From Desulfamplus sp964425195 (GTDB lineage: Bacteria > Desulfobacterota > Desulfobacteria > Desulfobacterales > Desulfobacteraceae), in contig CAYRLG010000005.1 in NCBI GenBank assembly GCA_964425195.1, forward strand, positions 1 through 64,000: 64,000 bases of DNA, in the 5' to 3' direction. The position numbers and the translations under genes were made by a program. The notes under the pieces were generated by a model. It saw only the letters and a program-made list of their open reading frames with translations. It was not told the DNA's origin and did not search any database. Positions 35,585 to 45,610 of the stretch are shown in pieces (position 1 is the first letter of the stretch; the number at the start of each line of letters is the position of its first letter).

Positions 35585-36373
35585 GTGATTTACTATTTTG
35601 AAATAGTTTCAAGTACAATGGATAAAGCAAAAGAGTTGGCACGTAATAATGCACAACACCTTAGTGTCGTTCTTGCTAAAGAGCAGACTAAAGGGAGAGG
35701 ACGGCTTAACCGAAATTGGTCTTCAGAAAGAGGTGGGTTGTGGTTTACTGTCATACTTAGACCCAAACTTCCTCCTCCGCTGGCGTTTCATGTAAACTTT
35801 GCAGCATCTTTATCGCTTGCAAAAACATTAAGGCAAAAATATCAATTAGATGTTAGTGTAAAATGGCCTAATGATATTTTATTAAAAGATAAAAAACTTG
35901 CTGGGTTGTTGTCTGAAATGGAGACGGACGGAGATATGGTATCATTCGTTAATATTGGTGTGGGCATTAATGTCAATAATAATCCTGAGAGGGAACAACC
36001 TAATGCAATTTCAATAAAGCATGCTTTAGGTAAATTTTTAAAAGAAGATATTGACACAATGGATTTGCTATATTCGTTCATTGATTGCTTTAAAAATCAA
36101 TTAATAGAAGCCAATATTGATGAATCTATATCTAAAAAATCAATACAATTTGCAACTGTTAATAGTCAAGATAATCAAATACCATATAAAAGTCTTATAA
36201 AGCAGTGGAAGGAGATGACATCTACCATTGGTAAGCGAGTACGAATTGAAACGTTTGATGATATCTACGAAGGTGTTGCTATTGATGTGGATGACAGCGG
36301 TGCATTAATAATAGACAAAAATGGATATAAAAAAAGGATCATTTACGGTGATTGCTTTTATCAAAAGGATTAA
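35585..36373 (+). CDS. birA: Biotin--[acetyl-CoA-carboxylase] ligase, catalytic domain only
   Basis: A 262-residue enzyme that activates biotin to biotinyl-AMP and attaches it to a lysine of carboxylase carrier proteins. The biotinyl-AMP motif KGRGRLNRNW (about 35-44), KWPNDILLKDKKLAGLL (about 93-109) and the C-terminal SH3-like domain are present. There is no N-terminal winged helix, so it cannot act as a BirA-type repressor. The start is set at GTG 35585 (IYYFEIVSSTMDKAKELA), where the family fold begins; the upstream ATG at 35525 lies inside the rplQ terminator stem. It heads a biotin uptake cluster. Confidence 0.9.
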   Translation: MIYYFEIVSSTMDKAKELARNNAQHLSVVLAKEQTKGRGRLNRNWSSERGGLWFTVILRPKLPPPLAFHVNFAASLSLAKTLRQKYQLDVSVKWPNDILLKDKKLAGLLSEMETDGDMVSFVNIGVGINVNNNPEREQPNAISIKHALGKFLKEDIDTMDLLYSFIDCFKNQLIEANIDESISKKSIQFATVNSQDNQIPYKSLIKQWKEMTSTIGKRVRIETFDDIYEGVAIDVDDSGALIIDKNGYKKRIIYGDCFYQKD

Positions 36374-36403
36374 TTTTGTTAACTATTTTTAACTTAATAT
36401 TAG

Positions 36404-36982
36404 ATGGATATAACTAAACTAATGAGTGATAAAATTAATATGAATATCTCAAAAGATTTAAGAATGACTGTCTATTCCGCACTATTTGCAGCACTTATTG
36501 CTGCTGGAGCTTATCTGGTTATTCCTATAGGTCCAGTACCAATAGTATTACAAAATATGTTTGTTTTCATGGCAGCTCTTTTGATTGGACCAAAATGGGG
36601 TAGCGCTGCATTAGGCATTTATCTATTTATGGGTGCATCTGGGTTTCCTGTCTTTGCAGGAGGCACGGGTGGTTTAGGACGACTTTTGGGTCCTACAGGT
36701 GGTTATTTATTTGGTTATATACCAGCTGTGTTAAGCATTGGCTTTATCTCTCAGAAAATGGGGAAAACGTTATTTGGAGATATTATAGGTATGTTAATTG
36801 GCTCTATTATTATCTATTCAGCAGGGGTTCCATGGTTGAAATTTGCCACTGCAATGCCCTGGGAGAAGGCTTTTCTTGTTGGAATGTATCCATTTATAAT
36901 TGCAGACATCCTCAAAATCGTTGCTGCTGCTTACTGTGTAAAGTTCTTGAGAGCTAATCTTGAGGAAAAACTAAGTTTATGA
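36404..36982 (+). CDS. bioY: Biotin transporter BioY (ECF S component)
   Basis: A 192-residue membrane protein that binds biotin. It has the BioY motifs PIGPVPIVLQN and FAGGTGGLGRLLGPTGGYLF with about six membrane segments. It lies 30 bases after birA and before genes for an ECF ATPase and transmembrane protein, so a complete BioMNY-type importer is encoded. ATG 36404 has no strong ribosome site; ATG 36422 is an alternative. Confidence 0.93.
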   Translation: MDITKLMSDKINMNISKDLRMTVYSALFAALIAAGAYLVIPIGPVPIVLQNMFVFMAALLIGPKWGSAALGIYLFMGASGFPVFAGGTGGLGRLLGPTGGYLFGYIPAVLSIGFISQKMGKTLFGDIIGMLIGSIIIYSAGVPWLKFATAMPWEKAFLVGMYPFIIADILKIVAAAYCVKFLRANLEEKLSL

Positions 36983-37052
36983 GGTGGATAAGCTATATAT
37001 GACTATATTACATTATAGGGCAATTTATCATAAACTAGGTAAAATATGACCG

Positions 37053-37817
37053 ATGGTTAAACATAGTGCTAATATTATTGAAGTAAAACGCCTTTCACAC
37101 ATTTACAGTAGTACTGATAGAGGAATAAAAAATATCTCCTTTAGTGTTAAATCTGGAGAATTTATTATAGTTGCTGGACGAAATGGCTCAGGTAAATCAA
37201 CACTTTTTCGTCATTTGAATGGGTTGTTATCTCCTACTTCGGGAGAGGTGTGGATTCATGGTAAGATTGTAGATTCCAACGTTGAATATGCCCGCCAGAT
37301 TGTAGGAATGATATTTCAAGATGCAGATTGTCAGATTGTTGGACAGACTGTATTTGAAGATGCTGCATTTGGTCCTGAGAATATAGGTTTACCTATAGCG
37401 GAAATCCATAAAAGAACAATTGCTGCTTTAAAACAGCTTGGATTACTACATTTAAAAGATCAGAACCCCGCAACACTATCTGGTGGGGAGAAACGGAGGC
37501 TTGCTATTGCTGGGGTATTAACCATGAGACCAGAAGTTATTGTTCTGGACGAGCCGTTTGCCAATTTAGATTATGCTGGAACGTGTGAGCTTCTCTCTTC
37601 CATTATCTGGTTATATAAAGCAGGTCATACAGTAATTCTCTCAACTCATGATATCGAAAAGTGTATATTCTGGGCATCAAGAATGATAATTATCCATGAG
37701 GGACATTTAGTAGCAGATGATAAACCCAATTCTATTCTGAAAGATGTTGAAAAATTTGGTATTCGTGAACCTTGTGCCTCTAAATTTGGTATGGAAATAG
37801 TGCCATGGGAAAGGTAA
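37053..37817 (+). CDS. ECF transporter ATPase (BioM-like)
   Basis: A 254-residue ABC ATPase that powers biotin uptake. Walker A GRNGSGKST (about 43-51), the signature LSGGEKRR (about 140-147) and Walker B VIVLDEPFANLD (about 162-173) are intact. It overlaps the next gene by 13 bases, so the two are translationally coupled. Placement after bioY points to biotin, but the ECF ATPase could also serve other S components elsewhere in the genome. Confidence 0.9.
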   Translation: MVKHSANIIEVKRLSHIYSSTDRGIKNISFSVKSGEFIIVAGRNGSGKSTLFRHLNGLLSPTSGEVWIHGKIVDSNVEYARQIVGMIFQDADCQIVGQTVFEDAAFGPENIGLPIAEIHKRTIAALKQLGLLHLKDQNPATLSGGEKRRLAIAGVLTMRPEVIVLDEPFANLDYAGTCELLSSIIWLYKAGHTVILSTHDIEKCIFWASRMIIIHEGHLVADDKPNSILKDVEKFGIREPCASKFGMEIVPWER

Positions 37818-38644
37818 CTCAATTATCATATCGTCATGGTGCCTTTGTCCTTTTTAGAATGGATGTTAGGTGCAAAATAATCTGTATATGCTTTATGAGT
37901 ATAATAGTTATTAAAGCTAATTTTATACCCCTTTTATCTATTATTGCCGTTCTTTTATGGCTACTTTACTGTTGTAAATTGCACATCTTAACGTTGATTA
38001 AAGAGCTTAAGTATTTTTTTATCCTCATCTTTTTTGTATTTCTTGTTAGATGTCTTGTTACTTCTGGAACTTATATCTCTATACCTATCTATCCATCTAT
38101 GAAAAATTTGAGTTTTATGGATACTGATATAGCAGAGGTAATAAGCTATATTAATATCAATTTCCTTCCTTATCTTCATATTACAAAAGAGGGTGTACTT
38201 GATGGAGCTAAAGTCTCGTTGCGTTTTTTTATAATTATGGTTATGGGAATTTTATTTGCGTGTTCAACCACCTCTTTTTCAATAAAAAATGCAGTTATCT
38301 GGTTTTTAAAACCTATTCCATTTATACCCCAAAAAAGAGTTGGAGTTATGGTTAGCCTTTTTGTGAGATTCTTCCCGTTAATTCTTGAAAAAATATCAGA
38401 TATTTCAGATGCACAGAGAGCCAGATGTGCACATCTTCAAAAAAATCCGATCAAAAAGATTAAATATCTAACAGTTCCATTGCTTATAAAGATTTTTAAC
38501 TCCGCTGATTCACTTGCGATAGCTATGGCATCTCGATGTTATAACGATAACGAAATAAAAGAACAGGGATTCTCAAAATCAGGATATGAAATCTATTTCT
38601 ATTTAGGAACAACAGCTCTTGCTGCGGTTGTTATTTTTTTATGA
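37805..38644 (+). CDS. ECF transporter transmembrane component (BioN/EcfT-like)
   Basis: A 279-residue membrane protein that couples the ATPase to the S component. Several hydrophobic segments lie in the N-terminal and middle parts. The cytoplasmic coupling helices normally end in ARG-type motifs; here they read AQRARC and MASRC, so both show Arg followed by Cys instead of Gly. The sequence is otherwise diverged, but the overlap with the ATPase gene makes the call secure. Confidence 0.87.
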   Translation: MGKVTQLSYRHGAFVLFRMDVRCKIICICFMSIIVIKANFIPLLSIIAVLLWLLYCCKLHILTLIKELKYFFILIFFVFLVRCLVTSGTYISIPIYPSMKNLSFMDTDIAEVISYININFLPYLHITKEGVLDGAKVSLRFFIIMVMGILFACSTTSFSIKNAVIWFLKPIPFIPQKRVGVMVSLFVRFFPLILEKISDISDAQRARCAHLQKNPIKKIKYLTVPLLIKIFNSADSLAIAMASRCYNDNEIKEQGFSKSGYEIYFYLGTTALAAVVIFL

Positions 38645-38683
38645 TTAAGACCGTTCCTAAATATATCATGGTAACAATGTGGT

Positions 38684-38905
38684 TTAAATTGCGATAATTT
38701 TAATCTTTTGCCCATTAAATTCCACTATATCACCGCTAAATATTTTTTTTCTTTTGCGTCTCTCAACAGTGCCGTTTACAGTGACCATACCTTCTATAAT
38801 TACCTGTTTTGCCTCTCCACCACTTAATACAAGATTTTGAAATTTTAAAATTTTACACAATTCAACTGGTTCATTGTTAATAAATACCGTAATTAAACTT
38901 GTCAT
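38684..38905 (-). CDS. S4-domain RNA-binding protein (YbcJ-like)
   Basis: A 73-residue protein consisting of one S4 RNA-binding domain, with KFQNLVLSGGEAKQVIIEG then VTVNGTVERRKRKKI. Proteins of this kind bind structured RNA, but the target is not known. It is convergent with the biotin transporter genes and is read from AGGAGAC-type ribosome site just before its ATG. Confidence 0.85.
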   Translation of the reverse strand: MTSLITVFINNEPVELCKILKFQNLVLSGGEAKQVIIEGMVTVNGTVERRKRKKIFSGDIVEFNGQKIKIIAI

Positions 38906-39087
38906 ATTAGTCTCCTTTATTTTTTAGGTTTATATTTTAAAAAGTAAATATCGTTAAATGGATAATAGTTATGTGATTTACTAACAATAGAGCAGATGCT
39001 ATGATTTAGTAAATAGTGAAAATATTGCAGATAGGCTATCTTAGCTTTTGTTTGAGATTTTATATTCCTAAAAAAGGAGCAAAGTAT

Positions 39088-40524
39088 ATGGCATTTCAAA
39101 AAGGAAAAACCACAGAACTTCAGATAATTGACCTTGTCTTTGGAGGAATGGGACTTGCTAAGCCTGATGGATTTCCAGTGTTTATAGACAGGGCAATACC
39201 AGGAGACATAGTAAAAGTTAGAATCACAAAAAAGAAAAAAAATTATGCTGAAGGAGTGTTGCTTGAGCTGATTGAGCCTTCATCTCTACGTCAGAAGGCT
39301 CCTTGTAATTACTCTAAGCACTGTGGTGGTTGTAAGTGGCAGGCTTTACCATATAGTGAACAGCTCAAATATAAACGCCAGCATGTTATTGACTCTCTTG
39401 AGCATATTGGGCTTTTAAGTGATATTATAGTTAAAGAGGTTATTCTTTCAGAAGATATTTTTGGATTTAGAAACAAGATGGAATTTTCATGCAGTGATAG
39501 ACGCTGGCTCACTCCTGAAGAGCTTGAAGATCCTCAAATAAAAAAGGATTTTGGTTTGGGGCTTCACGTGCCGGGTACATTTGACAGAGTCATTGATATT
39601 GAACAGTGCTTGATTCAGCCTGATATTGGCAATCAGATATTAAACGATATCAGGCAGTACATAAAAAATTCTGGTGTTCCTGCTTATAATCTTAAAACCC
39701 ATGAAGGTTTTTGGCGTTTTGTTATGTTGCGAAACTCAAAAGCGTTTGGGAATTGGATGGTCAATTTGGTTACACGGCAAGAACATGACGGACTTTTGAT
39801 ACCATTAGCTAAACAGTTAATGGATAAATATCTTGTAATTACATCTGTCGTCAACAATGTGACCTCACGTAAAGCCTCAATTGCCATAGGAGAGTATGAA
39901 AAAGTTCTTGCTGGTGAGCGATGTATCAGGGAAAAACTTGGGAATTTTACATTTGATATTTCAGCAAACTCATTTTTTCAAACCAATACAAGAGGGGCTG
40001 AAACTCTTTACTCTTTAGTCTCTTATTATGCCTCGCTTTCTGGCAAAGAGCATGTAATTGATCTCTATTCTGGTACAGGCACTATTCCTATATGGCTTTC
40101 AAAAGATGCTGCACAGGTTACAGGCATTGAGATTGTTGAGAGTGCAGTTGAAGATGCAAGAAAAAATGCAGCATTGAACAATATTAAAAACTGCAAATTT
40201 TATGTGGGAGATATAAAAGATGTTTTGCCTCACGTTATTAATGAGTATAGCAATTTGAGAGAGGGACAAAGCATCTCTGTGTCTGCAAAAAAATGCGATG
40301 TTATGATTATTGATCCACCAAGGGCTGGTATGCACAAAGACGTTGTTGAACAAGTACTCGCCATTGCCCCTAAACGAATTGTCTATGTTTCGTGCAATCC
40401 TGCTACCTTAGCTCGTGATCTTGCAATGTTAAAGTCAATGTATAGAGTTATTGAGGTACAGCCGGTTGATATGTTTCCCCACACATTTCATATAGAATCT
40501 GTGGCACTGCTTGAGGCTGTATGA
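39088..40524 (+). CDS. 23S rRNA (uracil-5)-methyltransferase, RlmD/TrmA family
   Basis: A 478-residue SAM-dependent RNA m5U methyltransferase. The N-terminal TRAM domain is followed by a cysteine cluster (CNYSKHCGGCKW) for an iron-sulfur cluster, the SAM-binding motif DLYSGTGTI, the DPPRAG motif (about 409-414) and the catalytic cysteine in VSCNPATLARDL (about 436). The start ATG 39088 has AAAAAGGAGC upstream; the frame is open 24 codons further but without a ribosome site. RlmD (U1939) is the best guess; RlmCD-type enzymes are an alternative. Its 3' end overlaps the next gene on the other strand by 77 bases. Confidence 0.9.
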   Translation: MAFQKGKTTELQIIDLVFGGMGLAKPDGFPVFIDRAIPGDIVKVRITKKKKNYAEGVLLELIEPSSLRQKAPCNYSKHCGGCKWQALPYSEQLKYKRQHVIDSLEHIGLLSDIIVKEVILSEDIFGFRNKMEFSCSDRRWLTPEELEDPQIKKDFGLGLHVPGTFDRVIDIEQCLIQPDIGNQILNDIRQYIKNSGVPAYNLKTHEGFWRFVMLRNSKAFGNWMVNLVTRQEHDGLLIPLAKQLMDKYLVITSVVNNVTSRKASIAIGEYEKVLAGERCIREKLGNFTFDISANSFFQTNTRGAETLYSLVSYYASLSGKEHVIDLYSGTGTIPIWLSKDAAQVTGIEIVESAVEDARKNAALNNIKNCKFYVGDIKDVLPHVINEYSNLREGQSISVSAKKCDVMIIDPPRAGMHKDVVEQVLAIAPKRIVYVSCNPATLARDLAMLKSMYRVIEVQPVDMFPHTFHIESVALLEAV

Positions 40525-41728
40525 TATAATTTTTTATGACTCTATATACATGATGGTTATTGAGAATATCTATGTGATTTATATTGCTGCCAATCCACTT
40601 ATTTTGCTTAGGAAACAAAAGGTTAAACTCTTTTTTTCTATGATAGCCCAAAGCACTGCTTAATGTTACAAGTCCATCTCCTGCTAAATCAGCACCGCAG
40701 TTATAAGGCTCTTTAAAAGTAGTTACAGCTATTGAATAACAATCAATTCCCTCTGGCAAAGGCAGAGCATTTCGCCTATCTCTTGACAATGAAAACCTGT
40801 CTCTACCTTTCCAGTCATCATCAACCACATTGCCATAACAAAGGTCTGTCAATCCGCAGCTTCTGATTTTTACTAATTTAGCAAAAGGAGAGCTGTATGG
40901 ATTTAATTCAAGAATATTATCAATCCAGCTTCCTGCTTTTGCCAATGGTGCTCCATGATGAGGTGTGCCAAGAAATATGAGTTTATCAAGGTGATTAAGC
41001 CACTTGTGTCCAGATTTTTTCCCGTAATAGCAGCCACTTTTAGAGACAAGCCCACCCATACTGTGACCTATTATAACAAGTTTTACCTGATTAGAAGAGT
41101 TTGGAGATATGACTGTTTCAAGAATATCAGAAAATTTTTTCCCGTTCTCAGAAATATGAAGTCCAGTATTGTAATGAAGATAAAGCGGTAAATATCCTAA
41201 ATCTCGGGCAAGAGCTTCTCCATGATCATGTCCGTTTCTGTTCCATTGCAGATCATTCATGCACAATCCATGAACCATTATAGCAACTTTTCCATCAGAT
41301 TTCTCAATTGCTTTAAAAATATCTTTTCTATTTAATGGTTTCCCTTTACTGCGGAGCTGCATCTTTATTGCAAGCGGATTATCTCTTTTGACAAGATGAT
41401 CTCCCAACACGCCGTTTAATGCTGAAACAATCGCTTCTCGACTTGGCGATACATCATTATTATCAGAATAATCCTCTTTAGGAACCAGACTATCAAGAAC
41501 AGCATCAATTCCACTACCCACAAGTTGAGTAACATTTCTAATATTTTTGTAAACAACTCCTGTTATTCCATTTGTATGAGATTGATTAGCTCCACCTAAT
41601 ATTCCACCAAAACTGATTATTGCCTGATGCAGAGATTCTGTAATATCAGTAATCCCTTTAATTGCATCTACTGTCAAACTACCTGCACCCCTGAGGTCTT
41701 TTGAGATGTTACTTATATTAAGAGACAT
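40448..41728 (-). CDS. Alpha/beta-hydrolase, lipase/PGAP1-like
   Basis: A 426-residue hydrolase. The nucleophile elbow GHSMGG is at about 221-226, the oxyanion region VAIMVHGLCMND precedes it, and a histidine near the C-terminus (NNHHVY) could complete the triad. The N-terminal 120 residues are low in recognisable motifs. LIFLGTPHHGAPLAK resembles triacylglycerol lipase and PGAP1-type esterases. No signal peptide is evident, so it is probably cytoplasmic. The ATG follows AATCAGGAGTTTTT on the minus strand. The last 25 codons lie antisense to the end of rlmD. Substrate unknown. Confidence 0.8.
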   Translation of the reverse strand: MSLNISNISKDLRGAGSLTVDAIKGITDITESLHQAIISFGGILGGANQSHTNGITGVVYKNIRNVTQLVGSGIDAVLDSLVPKEDYSDNNDVSPSREAIVSALNGVLGDHLVKRDNPLAIKMQLRSKGKPLNRKDIFKAIEKSDGKVAIMVHGLCMNDLQWNRNGHDHGEALARDLGYLPLYLHYNTGLHISENGKKFSDILETVISPNSSNQVKLVIIGHSMGGLVSKSGCYYGKKSGHKWLNHLDKLIFLGTPHHGAPLAKAGSWIDNILELNPYSSPFAKLVKIRSCGLTDLCYGNVVDDDWKGRDRFSLSRDRRNALPLPEGIDCYSIAVTTFKEPYNCGADLAGDGLVTLSSALGYHRKKEFNLLFPKQNKWIGSNINHIDILNNHHVYRVIKNYIIQPQAVPQILYEMCGETYQPAVPQ

Positions 41729-41979
41729 AAAAACTCCTGATTATTTTAATTTGAGAGCAGCTTTTTTAGATTCAACCCAAACTTTTAAAGACTTGATGCC
41801 GAGTATTGCTAATTTTTTTGTTATAAACAGCAAAATAGATTTCACATCTTCATACAACACTGATAATAAGCTGTTAACAGATAAAATTTATATAAAAGTT
41901 GATATCAGGCATTTTTTATCAACCTGATTTTAGCAATTATAACATAACCTGTTAAATTAAAATACAAAGGTATTTACGA

Positions 41980-43338
41980 ATGATAAAGAAAACTCCATTG
42001 GAAAAAAGGGTAAAAAGAAGAATCACTGCAAGACCCCACCGTTTTTTTGCAGCAACATCACCGGGTCTCACAAGTTTATGCTGTAGAGAAATATCTGCAT
42101 TAAAGCTGAAAGATGAATCATTTGGATTGCAAGATATAGAGATTATTTCAGGAGGAGTTGAATTTACAGCAACTATTCAAGGCTGCTATGCTGCAAACCT
42201 CTATTTGAGAAGCCCGTCTAAAATTTTGATGAGAATTGAAAAGTTCAAAGCTGAAAATTTTAGAACTCTTGAAAAAAAGCTAAAAGAGATTGAGTGGGAG
42301 CTTTACCTTAATCCTGCCCTATCTTTTGAGGTTGTCGTGTCAGCCAAATCTTCAAGGCTTTACCATACAGATGCTGTTGCTCAAAGAGCAATGGATTTAA
42401 TTTCGGAACATTTCAATACTTTAAGCAACACAAAATTGAGTAAAACAAAAAGTCTACAAATGGTTAATCAGACAATTTTTATAAGAGCTAAAGATGATTT
42501 TTTTGAAATATCTATAGACAGCAGTGGAGAGCTTTTACATAAAAGAGGACTAAAGGAAAATGTAAGCGTAGCACCGATTCGTGAGACTTTGGCATTTGCA
42601 ATTCTTTGTGCCATGAATTACCCGTTTAGTTGTAATAATAAATACTCTAATTCTGATAAAAAATCATATTTTGATCTAACACCACCACATTTAACAAAAC
42701 AGCTTCCCATGATTGACGGAATGTGCGGTTCAGGTACATTTGCCTTAGAGGCTGCAATGATAGCAAATAACATTCCAGCAGGTTTTTTCAGAAGGTTTGC
42801 ATTTGAATCTTGGCCCTGCTTTAGATATGGACAGTGGAATTACATAAAAAAAATGGCAGAGGCAGATATTTCACAGTCATATAAAACTGCCGAATCACAA
42901 GAATATTTTATATTTGGATTGGACAAAGATGCTACTGTTTTAAAAGGATTTGAACGCACAGTTGAGATATTTAATTTCTCATCATCAATTAAAATAATAA
43001 ATGGAGATTTTTTTGATATTGTGCCTGAAAAATTTCTATCTGAACAAAATGGGTTAGATCAAGAATCGATAACTATATCTGAAAAATCGTTGCTATTGAG
43101 TGATATAAAGGGCTTTGTGGTTTTAAATCCCCCGTATGGAAAGCGTATTGGAGATAAGTGGGAGAGTGAGAAGATGTTTGCAAAGATTGGTAAAAAACTT
43201 GAATCAGATTTTAAAGGGTGGCGGGCAGGAGTTGTTCTCCCAGACAGAAAGTTTTTACACTATCTGCCCGGAAGAAAATCTTTAATACCTCTATTTCATG
43301 GCGGTCTTGAAATTTATGCGGCTATCATACAAATTTAA
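41980..43338 (+). CDS. THUMP-domain RNA guanine-N2-methyltransferase (RlmL N-terminal-like)
   Basis: A 452-residue methyltransferase. The N-terminal part carries a THUMP-type RNA-binding region (about 60-170), followed by a class I SAM domain with DGMCGSGTFALEAA (about 246-259) and the catalytic NPPYGKRIG (about 382-390). This matches the family that makes m2G in 23S rRNA (RlmL, G2445) or tRNA. The C-terminal RlmK half of E. coli RlmKL is absent. It is convergent with the acyl-CoA dehydrogenase gene, ending 24 bases from it. Confidence 0.85.
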   Translation: MIKKTPLEKRVKRRITARPHRFFAATSPGLTSLCCREISALKLKDESFGLQDIEIISGGVEFTATIQGCYAANLYLRSPSKILMRIEKFKAENFRTLEKKLKEIEWELYLNPALSFEVVVSAKSSRLYHTDAVAQRAMDLISEHFNTLSNTKLSKTKSLQMVNQTIFIRAKDDFFEISIDSSGELLHKRGLKENVSVAPIRETLAFAILCAMNYPFSCNNKYSNSDKKSYFDLTPPHLTKQLPMIDGMCGSGTFALEAAMIANNIPAGFFRRFAFESWPCFRYGQWNYIKKMAEADISQSYKTAESQEYFIFGLDKDATVLKGFERTVEIFNFSSSIKIINGDFFDIVPEKFLSEQNGLDQESITISEKSLLLSDIKGFVVLNPPYGKRIGDKWESEKMFAKIGKKLESDFKGWRAGVVLPDRKFLHYLPGRKSLIPLFHGGLEIYAAIIQI

Positions 43339-43361
43339 TTTTGACCACTTATCCATAAAAA

Positions 43362-45176
43362 TTAACTTGCAAAACAAGCTTCATCAATCTCTACAGCTGC
43401 ACCTGTTGTATTTTTTACTGCAATCAAGTTTCCCATTGTAATTGGAAGGAGTGAGTCCACAAAGAACTGAAGAGATTTTATAAGACCTTCATAAAATGGT
43501 TTATCTTTCTTTTTGGCTGCTTCAAGTTTTTGAGCTGCAATTGTTGCTCTCCAAAGAAGCATCCACGCAAGTACCACGTCTCCTGTAGCATCCTGAAATG
43601 GATGGGCATTTGCAAAAGCGTTGAGAACTTTTGGAGACATAGCTGTCTGTCCCATGTGAATAGCAACTTCAGCCAATTTATTAAATGCCTTCTCAATCTT
43701 TTCAGTGTAAGGGGCAAGTATTTCAATCTCTTTGGCAACATTAAGAGTTTTTTGCATCTCTCCAAATAGATCCATAACCGGCTTGCCTTTATTCATTCCA
43801 AGTTTTCTACCAAGAAGGTCCATAGCTTGAATACCGTTTGTACCTTCATATATCATTGTTATTCGGCAGTCTCTCAAAAGCTGTGCCATTGGATACTCTT
43901 CGATAAAACCATATCCCCCATATACCTGCATACCTTGGCTGCATACCTCAAAGGCTCTGTCTGTTACATAACCCTTTGCAATTGGAGTCAGAACCTCAAC
44001 AAGTCCTTGATATTTTGCTCTCTCCTCTTCTGTTGCACCAATGGATGCCATATCAGCACAGTAGTTTACAAAGTAGAGTATGCTTCTCATACCTTCAACA
44101 AAAACCTTCATCTTCATAAGTTGTCTTCTTACATCTGGGTGGTTGATGATAGTGACAGCTTTTGCATCAGGATTCATCATATCAAGAAGGCTTTTGCCCT
44201 GAACTCTCTGTTTTGCATAATTTACAGCATACATATAAGATGATGTTGCACAAGCAAAACCTTGAAAACCTACAAGCAGACGGGCTTCATTCATCATTAC
44301 AAACATTGCTTTCATACCCTTGTTCTCTTCACCAAGCAGTGTACCTATGCAGTTTCCGTTGCTGCCAAGAGAGAGAGAGCAGGTGCTGTTGCCATGAATA
44401 CCCATTTTATGCTCAATACCTGTACAAATAACATCATTGAATTCACCAAGCGATCCATCGGTATTTACTCTGAATTTTGGTACAAGAAATAGGGAAATAC
44501 CTCTTGTACCTTCAGGAGCACCTTCAATACGAGCAAGAACAGGATGGATAATGTTCTCTGTCAAATCGTGCTCTCCACCAGATATAAATATTTTTGCTCC
44601 AGTTATAGAGTAAGTTCCATCAGGATTTTTCTTTGCACTTGTTGTCAAAGCACCAACATCAGAGCCAGCACCAGGTTCTGTTAAGAGCATGGTACCTGCC
44701 CATTTTCCTGAATACATGTTTTTCAGAAAAAGCCTTTTTTGTTCATCTGTTCCAAACTCTTCTACAAGTTTTCCAGCTCCATGAGTAAGACCCGGATACA
44801 TCATAAAAGGATAGTTTGCACCATTGAAATATTCAGCAGCAGCAGATGCAACAGTTCTTGGCATTCCCTGACCGCCCCATTCAGCAGATTCGGTTGTGGC
44901 AAGCCACTCTCCTTCACAGAATATTTCGTATAGTCTCTTGAATGGTTCCGGAGTGGTCACTTTGCCGTTTTCTAACTTACATCCTTGAAGATCACCCTCT
45001 TTCTGAGTTGGAAGAATCTCTTTTACTGCAAGGTTTCTCGCCTCAGATACAATAAGATCAATGGTTTTTCTATTGAACTCCTCAAATTTTTCATGTTTTG
45101 TTGCAAGAGCCTCTGCATCAAGCATCTCGTAAAGCAAAAAATCAATGTCCCGTCTGTCTGATATAAACTGTGCCAT
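43362..45176 (-). CDS. Acyl-CoA dehydrogenase, large type with C-terminal extension
   Basis: A 604-residue FAD enzyme that forms the alpha-beta double bond in acyl-CoA and passes electrons to ETF. The central fold has LLTEPGAGSDVGAL, the region ITGAKIFISGGEHD and the catalytic glutamate in MIYEGTNGIQAMDLLGRKL (about residue 443). A C-terminal domain of about 120 residues follows, as in long-chain or DmdC-like members. The chain-length preference cannot be read from sequence. It is divergent from the YciI-like gene. Confidence 0.92.
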   Translation of the reverse strand: MAQFISDRRDIDFLLYEMLDAEALATKHEKFEEFNRKTIDLIVSEARNLAVKEILPTQKEGDLQGCKLENGKVTTPEPFKRLYEIFCEGEWLATTESAEWGGQGMPRTVASAAAEYFNGANYPFMMYPGLTHGAGKLVEEFGTDEQKRLFLKNMYSGKWAGTMLLTEPGAGSDVGALTTSAKKNPDGTYSITGAKIFISGGEHDLTENIIHPVLARIEGAPEGTRGISLFLVPKFRVNTDGSLGEFNDVICTGIEHKMGIHGNSTCSLSLGSNGNCIGTLLGEENKGMKAMFVMMNEARLLVGFQGFACATSSYMYAVNYAKQRVQGKSLLDMMNPDAKAVTIINHPDVRRQLMKMKVFVEGMRSILYFVNYCADMASIGATEEERAKYQGLVEVLTPIAKGYVTDRAFEVCSQGMQVYGGYGFIEEYPMAQLLRDCRITMIYEGTNGIQAMDLLGRKLGMNKGKPVMDLFGEMQKTLNVAKEIEILAPYTEKIEKAFNKLAEVAIHMGQTAMSPKVLNAFANAHPFQDATGDVVLAWMLLWRATIAAQKLEAAKKKDKPFYEGLIKSLQFFVDSLLPITMGNLIAVKNTTGAAVEIDEACFAS

Positions 45177-45610
45177 TTTTTTAATTCTCTCCCTGAATTG
45201 TCCTTCATATTGTTCACTCTTTACTTGAAGTGATTAACAAGATGAAAATATTATTATTAACCAAATTGATTAAAACTATTAAATATAATAAAAACAAGTG
45301 GTTTATATCTATTATAATACTGCTGCTCTTAATTTTTATTTAAGATATACAAACTTTTACCACCAGTTAAATAAAATGAATAAGTATTCATTACACTATA
45401 AAATTTTATAGTCAATAATAATTTTTATTTTTAACGTTTTTTTTTGTATTAAACACTGTTTTAATTTCAAGCATATTCTTAAAATATTGTGAAAACATGA
45501 GTAGAGCGTAGCAATTCAAATTGTTTTGTTTGATTAAATATAATATGCTTTACTAAAAATTAAGATACTTCATACTTTTTTTAAATTTGTTAGCAAAATG
45601 GAGAGTAGTT
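45177..45610. other. AT-rich intergenic region
   Basis: A 434-base gap between the divergent acyl-CoA dehydrogenase and YciI-like genes. A TATAAT at 45539-45544 could be a -10 box for the plus-strand genes, with only a weak -35 match. No reading frame, RNA gene or strong hairpin was recognised. Confidence 0.5.
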
